A DNA stretch of 64,000 bases from Oryzias latipes (GCF_002234675.1 NC_019876.2:22495161-22559160); one strand, 5' to 3'; shown: positions 32,009 to 44,800, counted from the stretch's first letter. Made by a program: numbers and translations. The notes: generated by a model from the sequence alone, not told the origin.

Positions 32009-33987
32009 GTGAGCTGCAAAAGGGGGAAATAAGAAAACTCAACACAATGCAGCATTTACACACTGATAAAAAGAATGATTTGATGCTGTGCAGGGTTTAG
32101 AATCATTAATCAATAATTTGTTCATATATGGTCTTTTCTGTCAGTCCTGGGCAGCTTTTAATTTCTGTCAGGCATTGGCACATACATTTTGGATTATTTT
32201 CCCTTCTACAGGACCAGTTGGAGAACGAGTTGTGTGATGTGGAAGCCATCTACACAAGACTGTCTAAAATCCTGGAGACCGCCCAGGCAGCAATGTTGAA
32301 GCCACTGAAAGAACGGAGGCACCTGCTGAAAAAAGAAGCAAAGGAGTTAAAGGATGAGCTAGACTCAGAGATCAACAAACTCCAGGTTGCAGTCTCTGAA
32401 CTGGAAAACATTTCAGCGCTTCATGATCACATCCTTTTCCTCCAGGTGATTTTTTTAGTCTTCTAGTCTCAATCAGTGTAACGATATTGAGTGTAGAATA
32501 ACGCCCTTATCACCTGATTAGATGAACATTACACATGGCAAAGTTCCACAACATTTGATAGATTCTAAAGAACTGAAAATGGTCTTTTATTAAATTTGCT
32601 GCATTTCATATTTACTGAAATCAAAAGCTATTCCAATTAAAAACATCATAATAGGTCAGGTGACATTTGAACATATGTAGAACCACTAATTTTGGAGCAG
32701 CTTTACAATTCGTGCAGGGTTGCTGGAGCCAGCCCACATACTGTTAAGTGAAGGCGGGGTACACCCTGAATATGTTGCTTGTCTGTTGCAGGACCTCTTT
32801 TTGTTCTCCATCACATAATAATTTTTTCCTGCTGCTTTAGTGCTTTTCTGGTGCATATTGTTTCTCTTTGTTGTCCTTCTAATCTACCATCATTAGGCAG
32901 ACCAAGCTGTGAGACAGCATGGTCAATTTCCAGTCCCTATTCACATCAGTAATTAACCTGCATCAAATGGTTCGTCTGCTCCTGCTTAGGATGACTTCCT
33001 TGTTGATGAATGATATGATGTAATTTGTTGTAGGACTGAATTTGACTGGTGGATTTTTAGATCTGTAATGCTGCCGGCTGTTTCCAGCAGTGGCGTGAGG
33101 CTGTTCCTCTGCTTCTGTTTGTCAGAGATACCCTTCACTCTCCAACCAGGATGACATGAAGGACTGGACGAAGGTGCAGCTCAACACATCGCTTTCCTTC
33201 GGCTCCTTGAGAAAAACCACAGAGGCGCTGATAGAAAAGTTTCAGCAGGAACTGGACCGACTGAGCTCCATTGGTGAGTTTGTAGAGGTCAAAAGTCATC
33301 AGTCAAAATGTTGACTCAAGTACTTAAACATATTTCTTTGCCTCACAGAGCTCAAGAGACTTTCAACATTAAGAGGTCAGTTATGCAAATAATTTAGGAA
33401 AAAATGTTCAGCATAGATTTTTCTGTAAATAATTTCTGAGTTTGGACTCAACAGAGGACGTAAAGCTGGATCCGAGCACCGCTCACAAACGTCTTGTTCT
33501 CTCTGAAGACGGGAAAGAAGTGTTAGACTCAGGAGAAGACCAGGAAATTTCTGATTCTCCCGGCAGGTTTGATCTGTTCGGCAGCGTTCTGGGGCTCAAC
33601 GCCTTCTCCTCCGGCAGGTCGTACTGGGAGGTGGAGGTCGGCAACAAGACAGGGTGGGATCTGGGTGTGACAACAGGAGGTGCCAGCCGTAAAGGCAAAC
33701 TCACGCTGAGTCCTGAAAAGGGGTACTGGGTTCTGGTTCATTATGAGGAGGAGAAGTATGCGGCCATGACGGCTGTGCCGCTTAGTCTGTTCCCGAAAGA
33801 AAAACCCACCAAAGTGGGTTTGTTTGTGGACTATGAGGAAGGCCTGCTCTCCTTCTATGATGTGAGAGCTCAGTCTCATATCTACTCCTTCACTGGGTGC
33901 TCTTTCAAAGAGGAGCTTTACCCGTATTTCAGTCCTCATGTGAGAGTGGAGGAGAAAAACAACCAACCTTTGATTATTTGCAGTTAA
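31913..33987 (+). CDS. Gene C: TRIM-like coiled-coil PRY-SPRY protein lacking visible RING/B-box
   Basis: Five exons in phase: 31913-32008 (96 nt), 32212-32445 (234 nt), 33126-33273 (148 nt), 33349-33375 (27 nt) and 33455-33987 including TAA. Together they hold 1038 nt, 345 aa. The 96- and 234-nt exons are the standard lengths of TRIM coiled-coil exons. The last exon encodes PRY (LDPSTAHKRLVLSEDGK) and SPRY (SGRSYWEVEV, GWDLGV, PTKVGLFVDYEEGLLSFYD), a ligand-binding B30.2 domain. In TRIM proteins the coiled coil dimerises and SPRY chooses the target, often in innate immunity. No upstream RING/B-box exon is visible within 1.8 kb, so this may be a RING-less TRIM-like protein, a 5'-truncated copy, or part of a transcript with gene A exons. 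The domain call is firm and the 5' end is open. Confidence 0.85.
32212..32445 (+). CDS. Gene C coiled-coil exon (234 nt)
   Basis: Acceptor TTCTACAG|GACCAG, donor CTCCAG|GTGATT. Encodes a heptad-rich helix (LENELCDVEAIYTRLSKIL ... ELENISALHDHILFLQ), the canonical TRIM exon. Confidence 0.9.
33126..33273 (+). CDS. Gene C linker exon
   Basis: Acceptor GTCAG|AGATAC, donor CATTG|GTGAGT. Encodes RYPSLSNQDDMKDW... and a terminal helix, leaving in phase 1. Confidence 0.82.
33349..33375 (+). CDS. Gene C micro-exon (27 nt)
   Basis: Acceptor CTCACAG|AGCTC, donor AAGAG|GTCAGT. It enters and leaves in phase 1, as the short exon before SPRY does in many TRIM genes. Confidence 0.75.
33455..33987 (+). CDS. 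Gene C PRY-SPRY (B30.2) terminal exon
   Basis: Acceptor CAACAG|AGGACG, stop TAA at 33985. Encodes a full PRY-SPRY with LDP and WEVEV motifs and no disruption. Confidence 0.93.
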
Positions 33988-34453
33988 AACAATGTGAAAA
34001 TGAAATGCACGTTGAATGGAAACATTGGTGCTCCATTTCTGTTGGTGAGGATGAGATTGAGTCAGATTGAGGTACATCCATGACCAGAACATCTTTCAGT
34101 AAAAAAGAGGCCTGGTTACGGCAGATATACTTTACATTACAGTGGGTCCTGGAAATATTCTGGTTACCTTTCACAGTCTCGCTGTTTTTCTATTTTTTAC
34201 AGCAATTTTAAATGTTTTTTTTTCTCAAGGATGTATTGTGTTCTTCTTCATCCTGATTGGTTGTTGACAATCTACTGTGCAGAATGTGGTCAGTTTGCCA
34301 AATCTACGTAGTAATCTACTACGTGATCAATCACAATGAAATCTTTGTTTTTATTTTATAATACTGGCCTTATTTTTCTATGAAGGTTTAAACTTTCAGA
34401 CTTTTAACAAAAGAGTAAAGTGTGAAAATGTTTGCGTCTGTCTGACAAAAGTG

Positions 34454-34459
34454 AATAAA
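34454..34459 (+). terminator. Candidate polyadenylation signal of gene C
   Basis: AATAAA about 470 bp after the stop, followed by GT-rich TTTGTAGTGAGG. Other AATAAA motifs occur nearby, so this is one candidate. Confidence 0.4.
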
Positions 34460-34867
34460 GTTTGTAGTGAGGAGTTTTACTCTTTTGCTCAGTTGCTTAG
34501 ATATAATGTTTGATGATTGCTTTAAAATTTACAAATAAACTCCTCACATGAACTCAGTTAGGCTAAATGTGCACTCTCAGGTTTGACAATGACTTGGTGA
34601 ATGTGGTAGCAAAGAGGTGAAAGCATTTAACAAAAGAGTTTTATTCATCCCGTTTTTATTTTTTGAACAGAGCTAATTTCATGTTATTCTTAACCAATCA
34701 ATTGATGTGAAGTTTGTGATGTTCTTGCAGGCTGGTTTAATGAAGTGTATTGGGAATAGATCAGGTTTTATTCCTGCTTACTATGTGTGGTGCTTTCCCT
34801 TAAAAATGTCACTTTTTTTGGTACATTTATTTTGATGAATAAACTTGTTTTCTTCCAAATAAAATCT

Positions 34868-36125
34868 GGGGGGTATTCCAGAAAGCAGGTTATGCTAGCT
34901 CCCACGATAAGTTTGAGGCTAAGGAAGTTTTCGGTTCCAGAAATGGAGATATGTTTCAGGGTAGGTCAAGTTACCATGGCAACTCATGCTCTGAACATAA
35001 CCTGGTCGGGAGCAGGTTTAGTTGAAGCTTAGTTTGTTTACAGAGAGGTGAAGCAGCATGGCGTGTCCATTTGAAGATGATTTAGTGGATGAAGAAGCTC
35101 AGATAATACTTTTTCCACCATGAGAGGATGATAAGACCACATATGGATGTTGGAAAGATAAACTTTTTTACTTTGATCTAACTTAATTATTTGCTTCAGT
35201 TAAGATAAATCATTTTTTTGTTAGGTCACCTTAAAAATAACACGTAGTTTTGAGACAATTATTTTCCTTTCGTTCAAATTAATTCAATTAAGTAGGTGTA
35301 ACTTTGGTGCTGCCGTTGGATCGGCACCGCAAGGGATTCTGGGATATCATTCCCTTTGCCTGTTTGGACGGATTTGGGTTTAAGTGTGGGTTTTTTACAA
35401 AATGTGTTTAGTCATTTAGCTGTTTTACTGTGTTTCACCGTGTTTTGCCGAGCTATTTTGTCCTACTATGCTTACGTCTCTGCACCATGAGTGAAAGTCA
35501 AGGAGAGGTTGATGAGTTTATATAACACCCCTACCACTTAAAGCTGATTGATAATGATGGAAAATTCTTTAATGAGTTTTTGCACTCCGTGCATTTTTTT
35601 CCCTTCTTTTTATTCTTATAAAAATGAGCATGTCTGCCGGCTCAAACTTAGACAAATGAAAGTTCAAGAAATACAAGTAATTAAGATGGAAAAAAGATTA
35701 ATGGAGTAATGTGACATTTAGTTAGATAAATACGTAAATTTGAGTTGTATAAACAATTATTGAGTTTGAATAAATGTAACTAAATTACTTAAATTATTTT
35801 TCAGCCGTGTTACTTTTTTGATGGACTTATAATCTTTATCCGCCGTCATTAAAATCTCAGACTCCGTCTCACTTCCGTCTCAAGTGTCGCGCTTTCTTTT
35901 TTTTCTCCACGCGTTTCCATGGTGACTCCAGAAATCGGCGATCTATTGAGAATGTCTTTATGTACCGTGCGTTAACCCAGGGTTACCAAGTTGAGCGTAA
36001 TTACGCCAACTCATATCTGGTCCTTTGGAACCGACATACCCAGAGTAAGCAAGTTCAGGCGGATTTCAGCCAGAGTTCAGGCTCAAAGTCAGGCTAGTTT
36101 AAACATGCTTCCTGGAATACCCCCC
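34868..36125 (+). mobile_element. PIF/Harbinger-like DNA transposon, decayed
   Basis: Terminal inverted repeats GGGGGGTATTCCAGAAAGCA (34868) and the complement of GCTTCCTGGAATACCCCCC (ending 36125). Near 35059 the plus strand has MACPFEDDLVDEEAQIILFPP followed by a stop, which resembles the N-terminus of fish Harbinger transposases. The rest is AT-rich and non-coding. Confidence 0.75.
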
Positions 36126-36236
36126 AGTTTTGTGTTCACCTCAAACACTGGATGTTTTAGTCCATAATGTTACATTTGAATTTTGAGAATTCTGGAAAAC
36201 CTTTGCGGTTTTTTAATTAATAATTTTGCTTAAAGG

Positions 36237-36238
<2 letters not shown>

Positions 36239-36330
<92 letters not shown>
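36239..36330. repeat. (TA)n microsatellite
   Basis: About 46 TA units, a perfect run. Confidence 0.97.
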
Positions 36331-36332
<2 letters not shown>

Positions 36333-37184
36333 AAAAAACTGGGAAGTGAGGTGTCTTTTAAAAAGCTTAAAGTTAAGGCCTAGCCCAAGAAAATTTTTTG
36401 GTGTAATTAGAGAAGAAAACAGCAAACAAACCAAATGTAGAAGAAAGTGATAACGCAATCTTTAAGAAAACAAAACCTGGCAGAATCTATGCTTACAGCC
36501 TGAAACAAACGTAGGACTTCAAAGTTCATCCTCAGGCAGGGTAAAAAAGGGGAAAAATCCAAACAGGGAGAGATTTTCTCCACCGAACAAGTTCTAAACA
36601 ACAGGATCCCATTTATCCTGTCCTGATGTGAGCAGTCCCATAAATCAAAATCCCTCACGAACAACTCCTCAAAACAAGAATACTGAAATCTCAACCAGGC
36701 CAGATCACAAAGAAGACAAAAAAACAAACTGACAAAGAGGGAAATAAAAACTTCACAGTAATCCAACACTCTCCAGGAATCCATTCAGACACTCACAGTA
36801 ACATGAAAACAGAGCAAACAAACTGGCACTGAGTGAACAGAAGCAGCAGTCACATGGTTTTACAGGTGTGACGGATGACAACTGATTACAGGGAGAAAGC
36901 AAAATACATTCAATCAGCAAGCTAAGAACTGGAAATTCTGACTGTGTGAAATTCAAAATTGGCCCATGTTTGATTGAAGAAATGTTGAAGACATGAGTTG
37001 AATCCAAATATGTCTACTTTAAGGAAATGGAAAATACGACTAAATCAATATTACCTCACAAAGTAAATAAATAAAAGCTAAATAGTGCTATTACTTGTAA
37101 CTCGAAGTCTAGTTAAATCTTTAGTTTTCACTGAATTTAACAGATAAAAATAAATATAAAATGTATTTCAAAGAAGAAAAAAAT
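36331..37184. other. Unassigned, repeat-like, no gene
   Basis: Starts with a block also found at 12645-12680. A minus-strand frame (36407-36784) is Cys/Phe-rich and matches nothing I know. Probably transposon-derived (ACAGGTGTGACGGATGACAACTGATTACAG near 36863-36893 recalls LTR-element flanks), but unproven. Confidence 0.35.
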
Positions 37185-37435
37185 GGTAAACGGCGTATAC
37201 TTATATAGGGCTTTCTACCTTCCTGGAAGGCCCAAAGCCCTTGACAGTCACAGACCCATTCACACACACAGTGATGGTGGCTCCGCTGCCAAAACACTAC
37301 CACCAAACTTCCAGAGGCAAGGTGGGGTTCAGTGTCTTGCCCAAGGACACTTCAACACATGGGTGTGCAAGGCAGGAATCAAACCAGCAATGCTCCGATC
37401 AGAGGGTCGACCGCCCCACAGTTGCACTACGGCCG
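37185..37435 (-). mobile_element. tRNA-derived SINE (common fish family)
   Basis: Body with CTTCCTGGAAGGCCCAAAGCCC (near 37212-37233) and CTTGCCCAAGGACACTTCAAC. On the minus strand GGTTTGATTCC at 37375-37385 is a B box with one change. Confidence 0.75.
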
Positions 37436-37594
37436 CTCCTCAGCAAGAACAGAAGAGTGTGGACCAAGAGGTTCAGAAATTTTGTCAGAGGCTGAAAAGT
37501 TAAGCATGGTGAAATCTGTGTTAGAGCTGTTGAGGGAAGCTGCAACTGTCCTCGAACAGCAAAACCAGCGGGAAACAGCAGGAGATGATTGTAC

Positions 37595-37597
<3 letters not shown>

Positions 37598-37648
<51 letters not shown>

Positions 37649-37650
37649 GA
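37598..37650. repeat. (ATT)n microsatellite
   Basis: About 17 ATT units. Confidence 0.95.
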
Positions 37651-37803
37651 TCATTAAGTGACTGTTTGCTCATAATTTTTTTTTTATCCATGCAGTCAGT
37701 GCTTTCTTCTTGGACCCACAGACCCGGAAGAAGGGTTAGGATTGGCTTATACGTGCTAACGACATCATTTAGCTTTGGATGTAGTTAAAATCCATGCGGG
37801 CAA

Positions 37804-38076
37804 ATGCCGCAATGTGCATCTTGGATAAGTCCGGCAGCTCTATCAGCCAGAGCTGCCGGACGGAGAGCACACCGAAGTCTCCTCAGTAGCGCACGCTATA
37901 ACAAAGCACACCCCCCCGCTGCAAACACGAAGCTACGAACCCGGCTGCACTGTTCAGACACATTGTTCAATCGCATTGAGCAGCAGGCCAGTCCTGTTTA
38001 CGCTCCAAAGCCTTCTCTGGAGCGCCACACTGAGGGCACTGACATCATCGCCCTGCCTCCCGCCTGGAACTGCTAA
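37804..38076 (+). other. Unrecognised GC-rich 90-codon ORF with hairpin
   Basis: ATG at 37804, TAA at 38074, in a GC-rich island within AT-rich DNA. It has a perfect 13-bp inverted repeat, GTCCGGCAGCTCT at 37829-37841 and AGAGCTGCCGGAC at 37849-37861, with a 7-nt loop. The protein is Ala/Arg/Ser-rich with no domain I recognise. It may be a transposon piece. Coding status is doubtful. Confidence 0.3.
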
Positions 38077-38767
38077 CTGGAAATGAATTATTCTACAATT
38101 TATGTGCAGTGGGTGTGAAAACGAAAATGCTATCCTGTCTTTGCATTATCACTTTAGTTACATCACAGAATGAGCGGTGTTAAAGTACAAAATGAAAAAG
38201 CATTTTGGAGGATTGATTTTTTATTTTATTTTTGAGTCAGTTAAAGCAGTGACATTGTGAAAATAAATAAGCATTTCTGTTAATCCATTTTAATTGTAAA
38301 ATTAGATATTTCTAATTTTATTTAGCTACACTTTTGCTAAAAAATGTCAAATACCATTTTCTTTATAATTTTGTGACAGAATAAGCGCTGTTGAAGAAGA
38401 AAAAACGGTCAACGAACGCAGCTTTATTGTGAAACGGAAAAAGCATTTCTGGTTTTGACTTTTATTTTGAATGAGAAACATATGCTTGGGCGGGGTAGAC
38501 TTAACTTTAACTTAACTTTACTTATAGAATTGTAACGATTCAGAGGATAAAGATAAAACAAATGCCATTGTAGAACAGTGTTTAAAGTTGTAAATAATTG
38601 ATTTCCAGTAAAGTGATTCACTATTTTGTATTTTAAAAAGCCAAAGTTCCGATTAAATATCACAAACCAAACTTTCGGTAGTTTTGATTGACAGGTTCTG
38701 AGTCACGTGAAAGATGAGTAAGCAGCACGCGGGAGAAGGCGCGCGAATGTATTCTTTTGTCAGAAAC

Positions 38768-38777
38768 GAAAGTGAAA
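38768..38777 (+). promoter_or_regulatory. ISRE upstream of gene B
   Basis: GAAAGTGAAA is a perfect GAAANNGAAA core, within the longer GAAACGAAAGTGAAAG (38763-38778), which could bind IRF dimers. It lies 66 bp before the gene B ATG, the usual position in interferon-stimulated gene promoters. This suggests interferon induction. Confidence 0.6.
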
Positions 38778-38833
38778 GCATCCTCGTTGTTTCAGGGCTG
38801 AAGAAGATCCGTTTGAATCGCGGCAGCTGCAGG

Positions 38834-38847
38834 ATGAGAGCGCGGAG
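38834..38847 (+). CDS. Gene B exon 1 (start codon)
   Basis: ATG AGA GCG CGG AG, then donor GAG|GTGAGA. The exon leaves in phase 2, exactly what the next exon (44149, one leading base) needs. A perfect ISRE lies just upstream. The distance of 5.3 kb makes the join a prediction, but phase, donor quality and promoter context agree. Confidence 0.5.
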
Positions 38848-41800
38848 GTGAGACTCTCATCCTTTTCTCTGACACGTTTGTCAAACAGATTTTAGTCCAA
38901 CATCACAGCCAGAAACTCACTGAAGTCAAACATTTAGAACAAACTTTAAACTATATGTTTAAAAAAAAAAAAATCCTACAAATGTTTCCAGTGAATTCTG
39001 ACGGTAGTTACCAGGATGCTGAATTTAAAATACAAAATAATAGATTTCTGCAATATATGAAGACAATAAGGCTATTAAATAAAGAAGGGGGGTAGCTGTG
39101 GACTCACAGAGCAGTTGAAAACTTTCTTTAGGGTTTTTTTAGGGCTTTTAAGGGTGAAACAAATCATTAACAATTCTCCTCATATAACTGGTAGTTGATG
39201 GTCAGATTTATTGTCGATGGTTAGTTGCTTGAATGATCCGATTCAATTCGATTCACTGACCTAGACATTTGGATTTTCGATTTATCCCATTTTCAAACAA
39301 TTTTTTTATGGTAAAGGTCGATTCGATTCTGCCTCAGACTGATTGATCTGGTTGGATTATAGTTGATTCATAGACTAATCGTTACACCCTTAAGTGAAAT
39401 CATCGCTATTTACAATTCAGTAATAAAAAAAATCAATTACATCTAAAATTGTCACAGGTTTCTCGTAATTCAAATGACAATACACAAGTCAATATGCAAT
39501 TGGACCTTTTATTTTTAAAATGCATTTTGCTATTTCCAATTCAGTATTAAAACTTGACATTTCAATACATGGTTTGTTTTAAATTCATTGTAAAGTAAGT
39601 TAAAATCTATTGCATTGCAAAACGCCATGCTGTTTTTATGTCAAAATTCAAATGAAATTACAAAACAGCGCCCCCTTGGTGTAATGCATTTTCATTTGGG
39701 TTTTATATGGGCTGTGTCTGAATTCCCACCCTAACCCCTAACTACTAAAAAACTATGTAGTGCCCTGAATTTTAAAAGCAATTTGGACACCATGCTCACT
39801 ACTTTTTTTTTAAATGGCTGATATGATGCCATCGATTTCACAAAGTTAAAATATAATTGATATGATCGTGTTGCAACAATTATTTATTCACTGTCTTGTT
39901 AAGAAAAAAACTTCAATGGTATATGAAAAAAATACATTGAAACACATTTTTTGGGCAAAAATTGTTCAGACGCAATGCATTTTGGTCTATTTTCGCCAAT
40001 CTAGTGAGCATCGATGCACACTGGTTTTTCGCAGACACTTCTTGGAAATTTCTAGGGCACTGGATTTTGGAATTGTAGATTTGGACACCACTGCAAAATG
40101 CAATGAGTAGTAGGGGTGTAATAGTACACTAAAATCTCAATTCTGTTCGGTTTGGTTCAGTATTTCATAGGACTCAGTTCAGTACATTTTTAGTATTTTT
40201 TCGGTACAGAAAAGGTAGAAAAAATTACTTGCAAAATGCATTTATTGGTTTTATATAACAATAAATAAAATTGACATATGTAGGTGATTTGCTATATAAA
40301 ATAATACAGCTATTAGCTATCAGGAACTAAAAACTTTTGATACTAGCACAGGCCTGAAAAAAAAAAAACGTGGACCTTTTTTTTTTCTTGTGGACCCGAT
40401 TCTTACAGTGGGGTGATGCCGTTTAAGTGCATTATGAGATTAGATGTGTTACCTGTGGCATACGCTATCTTTGTGTAACAATGTTGACACACACAGCATT
40501 AGACTTATCCAATTGTCTTTTCCCTTCATTGATGCTGAAAACAATGCCAGTGTTCCCACACAGGAGAGCCTAAGGAGATTAGGGGGTCCTCATCTCTGGC
40601 CTCGCGTCTGCATTAGCCGCATGTTGACATACTTACTGTCACCTCCGTCACTCAATAGCATCTCGGCGGAAATACATGGCTAACTTTAGTTCGGCCTTGG
40701 TGCAAAGTTAATACATTTGGGAAAGCAAAAAAAAAAGTACCGAACTGGTACAAAAGTGAACTGAACCGAAATTGCCGTACCAAAAGGGTTCAATGCAACT
40801 CCATGTACCGTTACACCCCCTAGTGAGTAGTGAAGGAGTTCAGACACAACCTGTGTGTCAAATTTCAAATTGAAATGCAAACTGTCAGACTCTCACCAGG
40901 CGGGACCTGCCGGCTTCATAAATGTGATAAATCTTCCTTTGGTCGGCCAAAATACAAAAGACTAACAAATGGAATATTTTGGTGTTGGAGGTTAGAGAAG
41001 AGAATGCGCTATCTGCTAATGAATTAGCTTCTGTGTTTGTGACTACAACTGCAACTGATGGGTTGCAGCTCTAAAAGAGTTTTTTTGGAGCACATATTTA
41101 GGGCTGCTGTGTCCTTGAGACAGTGGTCCCCAAACCCCGAGCCACGGACGGGTTACTTGGTACCCAGCCACAGACAGAAAATAAAAAGAAATACGATAAC
41201 AGGTTATTTACGTTTTATTAAGTTTTATTTTGGAAAAAAAAAAGTCCTGGATTCTGTTCATCACATTCGTCTTGGTCCCGTGACTTAAAGCAGCTTCTCT
41301 GCCAAGCTAGTAGCCCAAAGCTAAAAAGCTAGCAAATGCCAAACAATAAAGCATATTTGGAAAGTTTCTTTGGGGAGGAAAAAGCCAGTGAGAAAACAGA
41401 AGCAGAGCCTTTGACTTTAAAGAAACATAAAGCTGCTGTTTACAGACATAAACAGGACTCTTCCTCCAAATCCGGATTATTTGAGACAGATGTTCTTACA
41501 TAGCTGAAGCCTGTTTGTGTAATAACATGTGGTGACTGACTCTCCATTGTTTCACACACGCAGAAAATAAAGTGGCACGCAAGGTGGACTCACATTTATA
41601 TTACAATTATAAAACACCAGTTTTATGATCGTTGTGTCGTTTTATTTTGCTTATTTATCCGTCACACCGTAGAAGTCCGGTTGTTAGCATCCACTTTGAA
41701 ATTAGAGAAAAAATCTTCATCACCAAGTCTAAGTTGTATACAGTTAGACTTATGTATGTATGTTTTTATTATGCTGTGTAAAAGTGTGTATATTTATCTG

Positions 41801-44800
41801 TTTCAATCTAGATAGATCAATTGCAGACATGTTGTATATAATATCATTTTTACAATATGCTTAAAAATGCATCCTAACAATCTGACACGTATGAGACAAG
41901 AAAACTGTTTGGCTTCTACAACAAACATGTTTGGAGTTGAGAGGAGCTGATGAGAGTCTGACGGTTAGCATTTCAATTTGACACGCATAAAGGCCTGTTC
42001 ACACCGGGACGAATTTCGCCGACGTTTAACGCCTTGTGACTAAACAAAGGGCACTAATGAGAGTGTGCACACCGATGCGAAAAAATGCCACGCGTCAAAG
42101 CGTCAAAAAAAAAAAACGCCTCTGGTTCGTTTTTTTTTTTCGACGCGTCGCGTCGAAATCTACTCGACCAATGAGAATGGCGCTTTTGCACACGTGTCTG
42201 GAGCTTCTGAAGTTACAGTAAAACACAACTTGGGGGCGCTCAAACACAAAACTGCCTTGCTGAGCACACATACCAGCGAAGAAGATAGACGCCAAATAGC
42301 GTCTACACTGCCGCGAAGAAATAATGACGGACATTCTAAAATATCCCCGAACCAAGCACCAGTTGGAGCTACTGGTGCTTGAAATATTCACGTTTTCTTT
42401 GTATTATTCTGACAAGCGCGTAAATACTTGCTCTCTTCTTCTGAGTGAAAAGCGACTTTAAGAAGCGTAAAGTTGCGCAGCGCCACCTTGTGTACAGGAG
42501 CATTTCTGTTTACATTAAGCGCCATCTAATGTCAGGGAATGAAATTGCATGGTCGCTCGGCTCATCGTCAGTGAAAATCGCCTGGGTGTGAACACAAAAA
42601 ACGTGGCGAAAAACGCTGGCGAATAACGCCTGGCGAATATTCGTCCCGGTGTGTACGGGCCTTGAAGCTGCTATGCCAAAGAAAATGCATTACACCAAGG
42701 GGGCGCTGTTTTGCAACTTCATTTGAAATTTGACACAAAAGCAGCATGGTGTTTTTCAATGCAATAGATTTTAAGTCACTTTGAAATTAATATAAAGCAA
42801 ACCATGTATTGGAATGACAATTTTTAATATTAAATTTTAATATGTGAATTTTATTTGAATTGTGACGTAAAAAACCCATGACAATTTAAAATGCAATTGA
42901 ATTTGATTTTATTTAATATATTATATTTTATTTTTCATTGTCTGATTGAATTCTAAATCTTAATATTGAATTCTAAATTGCAAAATGTTTTTACATATTC
43001 CAAGCCTGAATTGTATATTGAATTGTCAATTACAAAATGCCTTTTTAAATTCTATGATTAAATTGCAAATTCCATTGTCAATTGAGAATTGTATATGACT
43101 TTGAATTATGACTCACGAAACTTTCATGTATTTCAGACTAAATATAGGTGTTCTGTTTGTTTTCACATCTCCATTGGAACAGTGGCATGGACCCCATGTT
43201 TTGCAACCTCTTTTTTGTGTCATTTTTCACTCAGCTGTCTGAATTCTAATAAAACCAGGTGATGTCTTAAACCATGTTCATACTTTGTACAAGGCTATTA
43301 CTTTAATAAATAAAGATGAATGACATAAGTGCATCTTGTTTGTGCAAACCTAAAATGGTTGATTGGTCTCTAAATGTCCTTTAGTGCTTTATCTCAGCAT
43401 CTTCACACACATGCATGTTCACAGGAAATGCTATTTTTAATTGTTTTCTTTTTCCTGAGTTCTGTTTCTGACCCTGTTTCATCCAAGCTTTTCCCACTGA
43501 GACTCTCACTGAGACTGCTTAAAAGACCCACACCATCAGCCCTCCACCACTGAGCCTGCCAGTGGATATTTTTTTAAACATTTAGTCACTTTTATGTAAA
43601 GGAAATAAAAAATGAAGTACATAAGTCAAAAGTAGGCATGAGGCCTCTCAAGTTTAACACTCAGAAAAGACCTGAAATTATTGTATTATCTGCTTGTTCA
43701 GTCGAGCTTTATGTTTCTTTAAAGCAGAAGAGGCTTTCAGCATAAACCTTTGCAGGACTCTGACCTTTAAGGAAACAGAAATACCACATTTCACTTTTTT
43801 CCTATTTCCTTTAAAAATGGAAATCCTGTTTCAGATGGTAAATATCTAGAAAGCCAGACATTCCTGATGAACCTTCTTTTTAGCGTGTTGGTATTTCATT
43901 TAAAGAAATCATGCTGCTGTATTATGCAAGTTTTGTTTTCGTCAAACAGCTACTCAAGGGAATATTTTTAATTGTTTTACTATGTAAAATATAAAACAGA
44001 TTTGAAAGCAGGTGATGATCAGGATGAGTCCAGCACATCAGCATGTGTGATTCATGTGTGCAATCTGCCCTGCAGACAGCAGAGTCTCGTGTGTTTGAGG
44101 AGGAAGAGGAGGAGAGGCTCCGTTTGATAGCTGTGCTCTGTTCTGTAGTAATAGGAGCCTCCAGGTGTGTCCCTGCTGCGGCTGGTCCAAAGTCACCTCC
44201 TATCGAGGCCTGAGGATCCACCAGGGCAAGATGGGATGCACTCAGAAAGGGATGAGGGTGATGGAACACCAGCAGCAGTACTTGTGTGAACAGAAGCAGC
44301 AATACTTGTGTGAACAGAAGATTCAGTGGAACCTAACGCTGAATGTTGACTGCGTTGTCAAAATTGGTTAGTCAAAATGTGTGAAGATTCTTCAACAAGA
44401 AAGAAAAATGAGAGCAGAAAACTGGTTTCAAAACATGTTTTATATTTTGAACAGAAAGCCTAGATGTTCCTGACCCGAGCCTCCAGGTCTGTCACTGTGG
44501 CTGGACCAAAAGAACCACCTATCAGGGGTTACTGATTCATCAGGGGAGGATGGAATGTACCTTGAAGGGAGCAATGATCCCAGAGAAAGAGAAATATGAC
44601 TCCAGACATAACACAGAAGAGAAGGAACATCAGTGGAAACCTCTTCCAGAGGTACCTAAGGAGATCTAAAGTGGAAGACCTCAGGTTCTTATATTAAACA
44701 TCAAAAAGAATAAAAATTCATTTTTCCTGGTTCACTTGACAGATGTTTCCAGAAGGACTGAGGGGAAGCTGCAGAAAGAGCTCTGCTGCAGCAAAGATGG

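Noticed and set aside
36239..36330. Long AT palindrome as a cruciform or origin
   Set aside because: A plain (TA)n microsatellite; self-complementarity is automatic.
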